Assembly: GCA_051893555.1 (NCBI GenBank)
Contig: JBJFHL010000056.1
Coordinates: forward strand, 1 to 39,712
Length of the DNA: 39,712 nt
Reading direction: 5' to 3'
DNA from: RGIG7179 sp051893555
Lineage (GTDB): Bacteria > Bacillota > Clostridia > Peptostreptococcales > Anaerovoracaceae
In this document: in pieces, positions 32,949 to 39,712 of the stretch
Layout of the letters: the number at the start of each line of letters is the position of its first letter
Position numbering within the stretch: position 1 is the stretch's first letter
Translations under genes and position numbers: made by a program
The notes under the pieces: model-generated
Seen by the model: only the letters and a program-made list of their open reading frames with translations
Database searches by the model: none
Told to the model about the DNA's origin: nothing

Positions 32949-34328
32949 CTATTCCACTTCCGTCACCACGCCCAGAAACACCGGCACGCCGCACTGATCA
33001 TCAACAATGGCGAAAACGAAGGGCCGGTCCAGCCGGACGGTTTTCATTTCCATCACTTCCGGCGCACATTCGTCGCTTACGGCGATATCTGTCACCGCAG
33101 CCGCCCGGGTCCCCGCCGCATCCACTTCGATGAAACACTTCTGTGCCACGCTGGAGACATAGATGTTTCCCCGGTCGGACACCGCCATACCGCTAAGATC
33201 CGCCCTGCCGGAGTCAAACAGATCCGTCATGCCCATGGACTCCAGCACCGGAATCAGCTTCTCCTTGCCCGCCGTATACTCCATCTGGAACATGGGCATT
33301 GCCGTCTCCACCGGCACCTCCGAATCCGGCGAAAGCGCGGAAGATATCAGTTCCCGGAACCGCTCCCCGGTGAGACTCTGCACATACTCCGCCATAGACA
33401 TGGCCTGCCCCGTTCGAGGATCCTCCTTCGGCAGCAGGGCCACGAAGCTGTACCCATCCTGATACGGCTTCACGAACCCGGTCTCATAATCCCCTTCCAG
33501 GTAAACAAATTCCGTGCTGTACATGAAATCCACATTCTGCTGCACGCCGGTCTCCGAAGTAAACACATCCTTGCGGATCTGATGCTTTTCATAAGGCTCC
33601 TGCCACGTTCCATCGAAGCAGATGGCATTCAGCAGATGGATCACCTCATGATCCGGCAATTCCCGGATCATGTCCTCCACCATGCCGTCCGTCTTCTCGC
33701 TGCACCACCGGTTCATGTCCGCCACCGTTCCCCGGTCAAAAGCCGCCCGGTACACCTCTGCATTGAAATACGCCCTGGCGTCCACCAGAAACTGCTCCTC
33801 CACGGTCAGCCGCTCGGCGTCATCCCGGATCCAAACCGAATTGGCCGAAGTCAGCTTCGCCTTCTTCGTCTGGGGAAGACCTCCGAAATAATCCTGCAGA
33901 TACGCCGTCAGGAAGTCCATATCCCGGCCCAGCCCCTGCTCCATCTGGGTCAGCGTTTCCCCTTTGGCACCCCGGCCCAGCATGGTCAGATCCGTCACCA
34001 GAGAAAGGGGCGAAACCAGTGCGTTTTCCTCACCGCTGCAGATCCGCTGAAACAGATCCACCGAAAGATCCGTCAGACAGTCCTCCTCCCCTACGAAGCA
34101 ATAGAGCTGCGAACTGTTCTCCAGACCCGGCACCCCTTCTGCCGCCCCAGTCAGTTCCACCGAATTCCCGGTTTTTCCGGCAGGCACCCCGCTTTCACCG
34201 GCACCGCACCCGGCCAGCCCCAAAGTCAGGCACGCCAGCAGACACACAGTCACGGCTCTCGCCCCGATTTTTCTTCGCAAAATCTTTCCGCCCGGTTTTT
34301 TCTCTTCGTTATTCCTTTTCTCTTTCAT
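32949..34328 (-). CDS. Lipoprotein serpin (serine/cysteine protease inhibitor), paralogue 2
   Basis: 459-residue serpin with a lipoprotein signal: basic start, hydrophobic core and LAGC lipobox (LTLGLAGCGAGES), so it should be anchored outside the membrane. The serpin fold is seen from NALVSPLSLVTDLTMLGRGAKGET through FIEVDAAGTRAAAVT to DRPFVFAIVDDQCGVPVFLG. The hinge GTRAAAVT (residues 406-413) has the small residues needed for loop insertion, so inhibition rather than a non-inhibitory role is expected. The reactive loop after it is acidic and carries one Cys (DIAVSDECAPEV). P1 cannot be fixed by eye. Last gene of the sigma-serpin operon, 22 bp after its paralogue. Target protease unknown. 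Confidence 0.9.
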   Translation of the reverse strand: MKEKRNNEEKKPGGKILRRKIGARAVTVCLLACLTLGLAGCGAGESGVPAGKTGNSVELTGAAEGVPGLENSSQLYCFVGEEDCLTDLSVDLFQRICSGEENALVSPLSLVTDLTMLGRGAKGETLTQMEQGLGRDMDFLTAYLQDYFGGLPQTKKAKLTSANSVWIRDDAERLTVEEQFLVDARAYFNAEVYRAAFDRGTVADMNRWCSEKTDGMVEDMIRELPDHEVIHLLNAICFDGTWQEPYEKHQIRKDVFTSETGVQQNVDFMYSTEFVYLEGDYETGFVKPYQDGYSFVALLPKEDPRTGQAMSMAEYVQSLTGERFRELISSALSPDSEVPVETAMPMFQMEYTAGKEKLIPVLESMGMTDLFDSGRADLSGMAVSDRGNIYVSSVAQKCFIEVDAAGTRAAAVTDIAVSDECAPEVMEMKTVRLDRPFVFAIVDDQCGVPVFLGVVTEVE

Positions 34329-34350
34329 CCCATTCCCCTCCTGCTTTCTT

Positions 34351-35661
34351 TTATTCCACGTTCATGACGATTCCCATGAAGATTGGTGTCATGCTGCCCT
34401 GGTCCAGGATGGCATAGACGAACGGCCGATCCAGCCGGACTTCATAGATCTTTTCCGGCTCCATGGAAGTTGCCTTCATGACCAGCCCGGTCACCGCAGC
34501 CGCCCGGGTTCCCTCCCGGTTCAGCTCGATGAAGGTTTTGTGGAGCACATCGCTGACATACAGACTGTCTCCGCTTTCACTCTTACCCATGGCGGACAGA
34601 TCACAATCCCCTGCAGAAAAAAGGCTTTGGATTCCCATGTCCTGCAGGACGGATTTCATGTTCTGCGCCGTGTATTCCGACTTGAACTCAGGGATTGCTG
34701 TGCTTACGGGCGCATATTCCGATTCCTGCAGCATGCGGGTAAATTCATCCTCACCGGTTTCCTTCAGCCAGTCTTCCACCGACATTCCCTCTTCCGGCAA
34801 AAATGCCGCAAAGCTGTAGCCGTCCTGATACGGCTTCAGGAATCCTGTGGTATGCTCTCCCGAAAGGTACACCTCTTCTCTGGAATACAGCATGACCGCT
34901 TCCTGCTCCGTCCCATCTTCCGTCACGAAGGTTTCCCCTTCCGACACCAGATCATCTTCATAGGCTTTCTGCCATTTTCCTTCGAAGGCTACCGCATTGA
35001 GCAACAGCGCCTGCTGATCCGGATCCAGCTGATTCACCAGACGCGGAATCATGCCATAAGTATTGTCGTCGCACCATTGGTTGATTTCGGAAACCGTCGA
35101 ATCGTCAAACGCCGATTCACGGGCTGTCCCGTGAAAACGTTCTTCCAGTAACTGCATATACGCCTCTTCCGGTTGAAATCCCTGGCGATACCAGAAGGAA
35201 TTGGCCACATTCATCTTGGTCTCATCCTCCTCCGTCAGAGAGTCATACCAGCCATCCAGCCAGGAAGCAAAGGACTCCAACGTGAAGCCGAACGTCTCCT
35301 CCATCTCCGTCTTCGTATTTCCTTCTGCACCGGCCTGGGCCATAGACAGACAGGTCAGCAACGACAGCGGCGAAACCATGGCGCTGGTTCCCTCTTCTGC
35401 CGGCTTGCCCATGGCCTGCTGAAACATCCGGTAGGAAACCCGACCGATCTGGTAGTTCACATCCTCCAGCGCCTCCGGCACATCCATTCCCATGCGGGCA
35501 TCCCGATCCGACCCGTCATCCTTCCCAAAGAATCCCATTCCTTCGTTACCTTCCTCTCCGTTTGAATCCTGCTGACCGCAGCCGGTCAGCGACATCATAC
35601 CGGCCGTCAGCACCAGTGCCAGAATCAGCACGCCGGCCATCCATGTTCTATTCCGTTTCAT
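34351..35661 (-). CDS. Lipoprotein serpin, paralogue 1
   Basis: 436-residue serpin. Signal and lipobox LTGC (MMSLTGCGQQ) predict an extracytoplasmic lipoprotein with a short acidic spacer. Serpin landmarks are SAMVSPLSLLTCLSMAQAGAEGNT, NQWCDDNTYGMIPRLV, LLNAVAFEGKWQ and HKTFIELNREGTRAAAVT, ending DRPFVYAILDQGSMTPIFMG. The hinge GTRAAAVT starts at residue 384. The loop after it (GLVMKATSMEPEKIYE) differs from that of its paralogue. The frame is open upstream, but GAGGAGGGGG before ATG 35661 and the signal peptide fix the start, which overlaps the upstream gene by 14 bp. Likely inhibits a secreted or host protease. Confidence 0.9.
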   Translation of the reverse strand: MKRNRTWMAGVLILALVLTAGMMSLTGCGQQDSNGEEGNEGMGFFGKDDGSDRDARMGMDVPEALEDVNYQIGRVSYRMFQQAMGKPAEEGTSAMVSPLSLLTCLSMAQAGAEGNTKTEMEETFGFTLESFASWLDGWYDSLTEEDETKMNVANSFWYRQGFQPEEAYMQLLEERFHGTARESAFDDSTVSEINQWCDDNTYGMIPRLVNQLDPDQQALLLNAVAFEGKWQKAYEDDLVSEGETFVTEDGTEQEAVMLYSREEVYLSGEHTTGFLKPYQDGYSFAAFLPEEGMSVEDWLKETGEDEFTRMLQESEYAPVSTAIPEFKSEYTAQNMKSVLQDMGIQSLFSAGDCDLSAMGKSESGDSLYVSDVLHKTFIELNREGTRAAAVTGLVMKATSMEPEKIYEVRLDRPFVYAILDQGSMTPIFMGIVMNVE

Positions 35662-36253
35662 CCAGGTCCCCCTCCTCATTGATATAGTAATAGGTGAACA
35701 CCTGCGGCTCCTTCTCGATCTGAAGCTCATAGGCATATTTCTCCTGCCAGTCTTCCACCGGCTCATCCGACCGCACCGCATTCCCTGCCTCGGCCAGTGC
35801 CTCCGCCCGGCGTTCCAGCTTTTCCACTTCTTCTCCGCCGCTGCATCGATTACTGTTTCCCGCAGCATCCGTCAGGCTTGCCGCAGGCAGCATATAGTAA
35901 CTGTCCACCTGTCCGGCCAGCTTGCTGCTTTCATCGCTTTCAGCCCCCGCCGAGGTCCCCGGCTCCACACGATCCGTTTCGTGTGACGCCTGATCTGATC
36001 CCAGTGATGCCTGATCCGATTCCGGTGCCATATCCGTCACCGCATTCAGGTCCTCCGGAGACGCCATCTCCATGGTCGCACTGTCAGAAGAAACCCCGAA
36101 GAGATCCATCTGCCATCCCCCCACCATCAGCACCATGCAGGCCGCAAGCGCCGTGCCCCCCGAAAGAAGCCGCTTTCTGCAGATTTTGCGCCGTGAAAGA
36201 GCCGCATCCCGCTTTTCATAGACGCGGTCCAGAAATTCCTTATCGTTTTTCAA
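35648..36253 (-). CDS. Single-pass membrane protein in anti-sigma position
   Basis: 201 residues from a TTG start at 36253. A short basic cytoplasmic N-terminus (KNDKEFLDRVYEKRDAALSRRK) is followed by one transmembrane helix at about 29-47 and an extracytoplasmic part rich in Ser, Glu, Asp and Ala, ending acidic (EGDLDETE). This is the layout of a membrane anti-sigma factor, but there is no visible HxxxCxxC zinc motif, so the assignment rests on position. The frame is open to 36376, but AAGGAGGGG is set ~9 bases before this TTG inside the end of the sigma gene, and the two overlap by 14 bp. It also overlaps the serpin start by 14 bp, so all three should be translated in step. Confidence 0.65.
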   Translation of the reverse strand: MKNDKEFLDRVYEKRDAALSRRKICRKRLLSGGTALAACMVLMVGGWQMDLFGVSSDSATMEMASPEDLNAVTDMAPESDQASLGSDQASHETDRVEPGTSAGAESDESSKLAGQVDSYYMLPAASLTDAAGNSNRCSGGEEVEKLERRAEALAEAGNAVRSDEPVEDWQEKYAYELQIEKEPQVFTYYYINEEGDLDETE

Positions 36254-36794
36254 AATCGAACCCCTCCTTCGAAAGGATTTTGCGGAGAGACAGTTTGCCC
36301 CGGTAGAGGAGATTTTCGGTCTGCTTGCGGGTTTTGCCCAGGACCCGGGCCGCCTCTTCGCAGGATAATCCCTCAAAATACACCAGGTGGATGGCGTTCC
36401 GGTAGTCCGGGCTGATTTCGCCCAGCGCGCGGTTCAGCGTCTTGTTTTCTTCGCTACGGAGCACGTCCTCCTCCAGCGTTCGCAGGTCCGCCAGCTCCGC
36501 TGCCGCCTCCATATCGCACAGCTGCAGCCGGCTGTGTCTGCGCAGATAGTCCACCGCCTTGTGGCGCCCGATGGCGAAAAGCCAGGTTTTCAGGGCGCAC
36601 TGAAACCGGTACCGCTTCGGATGCAGCAGCACTTCCACAAACACGTCCTCTGCCAGATCTTCCGCCGTTTCCACGGAGTTCACGTACCGGCAGAGGAAGA
36701 ATATGAGGCCTTCCCGATAGGTTTCCACCATCTCGGCGAAGGCATTTTCATCACCGCTGAGAAAGCGGCGGTAGCAGTCGGCGCCTTGCTCCAT
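36240..36794 (-). CDS. ECF-type RNA polymerase sigma factor
   Basis: 184 residues with the two domains of group 4 sigma factors. Region 2 spans about 18-85 (FAEMVETYREGLIFFLCRYV...AEDLAEDVFVEVLLHPKRY...LKTWLFAIGRHKAVDYLRR), and region 4 about 118-172 (LNRALGEISPDYRNAIHLVYFEGLSCEEAARVLGKTRKQTENLLYRGKLSLRK). It should direct RNA polymerase to a stress-type promoter, probably its own operon. GGAGAGAG precedes the ATG. It leads the operon with the membrane protein and two serpins. The 85 bp upstream contain TATAGT near 36858-36863 but no -35 partner I can defend, so an ECF-type promoter is possible. Confidence 0.92.
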   Translation of the reverse strand: MEQGADCYRRFLSGDENAFAEMVETYREGLIFFLCRYVNSVETAEDLAEDVFVEVLLHPKRYRFQCALKTWLFAIGRHKAVDYLRRHSRLQLCDMEAAAELADLRTLEEDVLRSEENKTLNRALGEISPDYRNAIHLVYFEGLSCEEAARVLGKTRKQTENLLYRGKLSLRKILSKEGFDFEKR

Positions 36795-36889
36795 CTCTCT
36801 CTCCTTTCCCTTTCACTTCTTCGTCGCAGGAAATGCAAAAAACACTCACCCTGATTTTACTATATTTCAGAGATTTTTTCCATGCCGGA

Positions 36890-36919
36890 TTGCAGAGAGC
36901 CGCCTTCTTCGGGTATAAT
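36890..36919 (+). promoter_or_regulatory. Promoter of the acyltransferase gene
   Basis: TTGCAG at 36890-36895, 18-bp spacer, TATAAT at 36914-36919, 35 bp before the ATG. Divergent from the sigma-serpin operon. Confidence 0.65.
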
Positions 36920-36953
36920 ACAGATAGTTGCATAGAAAAAAGGAGCAATGACC

Positions 36954-38234
36954 ATGGCTGATAAAACGAAAAATACAAAATCCAAAAATACACAGAAAAA
37001 AATCAGAAAACCCAATCCCATTCTGTTTTACCCGCTTTGCCTGCTGGTGGGCCTGTTTCTGAAGCTGCGGCTTCATGTTCATTATGACAGAAGTGCCATC
37101 AAAGATGTCAAGGGACCGGCGCTGTTCCTGTGCCCGCACATCTCCAACATGGACTTTCTCCTGGTGGCACTGGCCCTGTTTCCGCACCGGCCGACCTTCG
37201 TGGGCAGTGAGCATTTCATGTCCCGGCCGCTGATTCGCTGGTTTCTGAACCAGATGGCCGTGATCCCGAAAAAGATGTACTGTGCCGATATCCGAACCAT
37301 CCTGACCATCATGCGGGCCAAAGAGCAGGGTCATCTGATCGTCCTGTTCCCGGAGGGTCGGCTCACCTGTTTCGGCCATTCGCTGAACCTGACGGAGGGC
37401 ACTGCGGAGCTGGTAAAGAAGCTGGGTGTGGATGTGTACACCATAACCGGAAACGGCGCATATCTGACTCTGCCGAAATGGGGTAAATCCGGCTTCCGAC
37501 CGGGACGGATTCAGGTTGACTCTGCACAGCTTCTGAAGGGTGAGGACATCCCATCCATGAGTCTTGCAGAAATTCAGGAAGCCCTGGAGGCTGCCATTTA
37601 TCACGACGAGGACCAGGTGGCCAGAACACAGATGGCAGGTGTAAATTACCGCTGCAAGGAGCCTGCACTGGGACTTGACCGTATCCTGTATAAGTGCCCG
37701 GTCTGCGGTGCAGAATTACAGACGGAATCCGCCGGTGATACCATCCGCTGCAGGGTATGCGGCATGGAAGCTCGCCTGGATCCGCAGTATGTACTCCACG
37801 GCGGACCTTTTGACTCCATCAATGCGTGGTATCTGTGGCAGCAGGAGCAGATCGATCTGGACGAGGCACTGGAAAGCGACGTGACCGTATCTGCTGTGGG
37901 GGCAGACGGCAACCGCGACTGGTCTGCCGGAAGCGGCCACCTCCGCATGGACCGGGATGCCATCACCTTCTCCGGACAGGTCTTCGGCCAGCCGCTGGAG
38001 TTCACCGAGACCACAGCCAATGTGAAAGCCCTTCCGGCATCGGTCGGCAGCCACTTCGACATCTACCACAACAAGGTCATGTACAACATGCATCTGCTGC
38101 CGGATCCGCGGATGAATATCAAGTGGGTCAGCTATCTGGACAAATTCCACGGAAATATCCGCACCGCGCCGCCTGCACCGAACGTGCCGGACGTGCCGAC
38201 TGCGCCGGATGAAAAAAGTTTTACAGACGGTTAA
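36954..38234 (+). CDS. PlsC-type acyltransferase with C-terminal zinc ribbon
   Basis: 426 residues. Basic N-terminus and a hydrophobic segment (~22-40), then a lysophospholipid acyltransferase domain with the HX4D motif in CPHISNMDF (62-67) and the FPEGRLT motif (132-138). It should acylate 1-acyl-glycerol-3-phosphate or a related glycerolipid at the membrane. After the domain a four-cysteine zinc ribbon appears (YKCPVCGAE, then IRCRVCGME, Cys248-Cys269), followed by ~150 residues of unassigned beta-rich sequence with a Pro-rich end. This extension is absent from classical PlsC (~240 residues). An ATG two codons earlier is only two bases from the AGGAG site, so 36954 is preferred. Confidence 0.82.
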   Translation: MADKTKNTKSKNTQKKIRKPNPILFYPLCLLVGLFLKLRLHVHYDRSAIKDVKGPALFLCPHISNMDFLLVALALFPHRPTFVGSEHFMSRPLIRWFLNQMAVIPKKMYCADIRTILTIMRAKEQGHLIVLFPEGRLTCFGHSLNLTEGTAELVKKLGVDVYTITGNGAYLTLPKWGKSGFRPGRIQVDSAQLLKGEDIPSMSLAEIQEALEAAIYHDEDQVARTQMAGVNYRCKEPALGLDRILYKCPVCGAELQTESAGDTIRCRVCGMEARLDPQYVLHGGPFDSINAWYLWQQEQIDLDEALESDVTVSAVGADGNRDWSAGSGHLRMDRDAITFSGQVFGQPLEFTETTANVKALPASVGSHFDIYHNKVMYNMHLLPDPRMNIKWVSYLDKFHGNIRTAPPAPNVPDVPTAPDEKSFTDG

Positions 38235-38308
38235 CGAATCGGGACGGTGTGATTTAACGTCACTGTGCTAGACTGACATCGAAGAGAATATACAGGAGTA
38301 ATAAAAAA

Positions 38309-39115
38309 ATGGAAATGAATACATTGGATTTTAATGAAAAGAAGGGGTTCATCTGCGATATGGACGGCGTGCTCTATCACGGCAACCGGATTTTGCCCGG
38401 CGTGGCCGAATTCATCCAATGGCTCCATGATGAGAAGAAGGAGTATCTGTTTCTGACCAATAACAGCGGTTACACGCCGCGGGAACTGGATCAGAAGCTT
38501 TCCCGCATGGGGCTGGATGTGCCGGAAGAACACTTCTATACCAGCGCTCTGGCTACGGCAGCCTTCCTGAAGGAACAGGCACCCGGCTGCTCTGCCTTCG
38601 TGATCGGCGAAGCCGGACTGCTCAATGCTCTATACGATGCCGGCATCACCATGAATGACGTGAATCCCGATTACGTGGTGGTCGGCGAAGGCCGCTCCTA
38701 CTCTCTGGATACCCTGACCAAAGCCACCAACCTGGTTCTGAAGGGTGCCAGGCTAATCGGCGCCAATTCCGATGTCTCCGGTCCCATTGAAAACGGCATC
38801 GCTCCGGCCTGTCGTGCGCTGGTGGCGCCCATCGAAATGGCAACCGGTACCAAAGCCTATTTCTGCGGCAAACCCAACCCGCTGATGATGCGCACCGGGC
38901 TGCGGCTGCTGAACTGCCACTCCGCAGAAGCGGTCATGGTGGGCGACTGGATGGATACCGATGTGATTTCCGGTCTGGAAAGCGGCATGTCCACCGTTCT
39001 GGTGCTTTCCGGTGTCTCCACCCGGGCTACTCTGGAAACCTATGCCTACCGTCCTTCCATCGTCCTGGACGGCGTGGGCGATATCGTGAAAATGGCCCGC
39101 AGTTCCAAAGGATGA
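38309..39115 (+). CDS. HAD-IIA sugar-phosphate phosphatase (NagD-like)
   Basis: 268-residue haloacid dehalogenase-superfamily hydrolase of the IIA (NagD/PGP) type. Motif I is ICDMDGVLYHG (Asp nucleophile at 17), motif II FLTNNSGY, motif III lysine in YFCGKPNPLMM, and motif IV VGDWMDTDVISG. A C2-type cap lies between motifs II and III. Such enzymes dephosphorylate sugar phosphates, glycerol phosphate or UMP; the substrate cannot be read here. AGGAG is ten bases before the ATG. It follows the acyltransferase by 74 bp in the same direction and may be co-transcribed. Confidence 0.9.
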   Translation: MEMNTLDFNEKKGFICDMDGVLYHGNRILPGVAEFIQWLHDEKKEYLFLTNNSGYTPRELDQKLSRMGLDVPEEHFYTSALATAAFLKEQAPGCSAFVIGEAGLLNALYDAGITMNDVNPDYVVVGEGRSYSLDTLTKATNLVLKGARLIGANSDVSGPIENGIAPACRALVAPIEMATGTKAYFCGKPNPLMMRTGLRLLNCHSAEAVMVGDWMDTDVISGLESGMSTVLVLSGVSTRATLETYAYRPSIVLDGVGDIVKMARSSKG

Positions 39116-39243
39116 TTGGGATATGCTTTATTGGGTGAAAGAGTAAGATAACTCGGGATTTTACTGTCCGATTTATGATAAACTTTTTATCCGGTGTATA
39201 ATTTTTTATGTTAAGATAATATAATGTACGAGAGGTGATTTTT

Positions 39244-39651
39244 ATGGATTTAATGGATAAGTATGCCGAAAGGAACAAATTTAGAGCTTTACCGATTCAT
39301 GAACAACTTAGCATAATAGAAGAACAATCAAACGAAAGCAATGCTATAATTGGCGAAATATATCTTTCATCGATTTTTTTGGAACTCACCGAGAGAAAGC
39401 AAAACGAAACTATCCTTAGTGATTTATTGGAAAACGCATCTCTTGTCAAGTCATATGGGATTGGGGGAATGGGAGATGTCGAATTCCGCTGGATATTTTC
39501 AACTCGCAATTTATTGATTGGAATTTGTGGAACATCGTATCGTGGCGGGCCTCTTCTGGTTGGTGGAAATTATAAAGTTTATCGCCTAGATGAAGAACAA
39601 AAAAATACTATTGATATAGACGAAATTTCTCCTGCCTTATTTGGTTACTAA
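39244..39651 (+). CDS. Small protein of unknown function, AT-rich
   Basis: 135-residue soluble protein I do not recognise. It is acidic and helical at the N-terminus (KYAERNKFRALPIHEQLSIIEEQSNES), with a possibly beta-rich second half (GMGDVEFRWIFSTRNLLIGICG, then RGGPLLVGGNYKVYRL). No membrane segment or catalytic motif is visible. GAGGTGA seven bases upstream fixes ATG 39244. Codon use is AT-rich (many ATA, TTT, AAA), clearly unlike all genes to the left, which suggests recent acquisition. A TATAAT at 39197-39202 may be its -10 box, without a good -35. A new gene starts 23 bp after it, so it is probably part of a small operon cut by the window end. Confidence 0.65.
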   Translation: MDLMDKYAERNKFRALPIHEQLSIIEEQSNESNAIIGEIYLSSIFLELTERKQNETILSDLLENASLVKSYGIGGMGDVEFRWIFSTRNLLIGICGTSYRGGPLLVGGNYKVYRLDEEQKNTIDIDEISPALFGY

Positions 39652-39673
39652 ATCGGAATTTGTGGAGGTTTTT

Positions 39674-39712
39674 ATGGGAATATTTAATTTTAGAAAGAAG
39701 ATGGAAAAGCAG
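39674..39712 (+). CDS. Start of a further gene, cut by the window end
   Basis: GGAGG, then ATG at 39674 opens a frame reading MGIFNFRKKMEKQ to the window edge. The ribosome binding site and 23-bp spacing from the previous gene support it. Too short for any functional call. Confidence 0.6.
   Translation, partial: MGIFNFRKKMEKQ

Overview
The window looks like a chromosomal segment of an anaerobic Clostridia-type Bacillota. This is an inference from strong AGGAGG-like ribosome binding sites, sigma-A promoters, a Na+-translocating biotin-dependent decarboxylase cluster, a DUF5685/DnaJ pair and the general look of the proteins. I cannot name the genus. I saw no rRNA, tRNA, CRISPR array, transposase or integrase gene.

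Region 1 (1-13.7 kb) is a branched-chain amino acid island. Reading leftward from about 8.85 kb are ilvB, ilvH, ilvC and ilvD. Further left, from its own promoter, come a hotdog thioesterase, a single-ACT threonine ammonia-lyase and an NhaC antiporter. Reading rightward from the shared 8.74-9.02 kb intergenic region is leuA-leuC-leuD-leuB, closed by a terminator. Together these supply the enzymes from threonine and pyruvate to the 2-oxo acids of isoleucine, valine and leucine; the last transaminase is not in the window.

Region 2 (13.8-21.7 kb) has a PD-(D/E)XK-like protein, a nested palindromic element, and a leftward five-gene cluster encoding a 12S-type carboxyltransferase, OadG-like, biotin carrier, OadB and biotin-free OadA (5S-type) subunits. 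A malic enzyme lies upstream. Between these are two gene remnants: a possible winged-helix fragment and the first ~25 codons of argH.

Region 3 (21.7-32.5 kb) is housekeeping and envelope: a CmpB-family membrane protein, a diacylglycerol kinase-like lipid kinase, a ZIP transporter, YihY/BrkB, RdgB, RNase PH, a D-2-hydroxyacid dehydrogenase, a DnaJ protein coupled to a DUF5685 protein, a lytic transglycosylase, a beta-propeller-like exported protein and Mrp.

Region 4 (32.9-36.8 kb) is the most distinctive: a leftward operon of an ECF sigma factor, a single-pass membrane protein in the anti-sigma position, and two lipoprotein serpins whose reactive loops differ. It is followed by a zinc-ribbon acyltransferase and a HAD-IIA phosphatase. 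After about 39.1 kb the sequence becomes visibly AT-rich, with an unknown small gene and the start of another.

Two copies of an undescribed (to me) intergenic element, each with two hairpins built from the same 9-bp arms and exactly 19-nt loops, sit 29 kb apart (3287-3548 and 32666-32937). A different palindromic element lies at 14737-14922.
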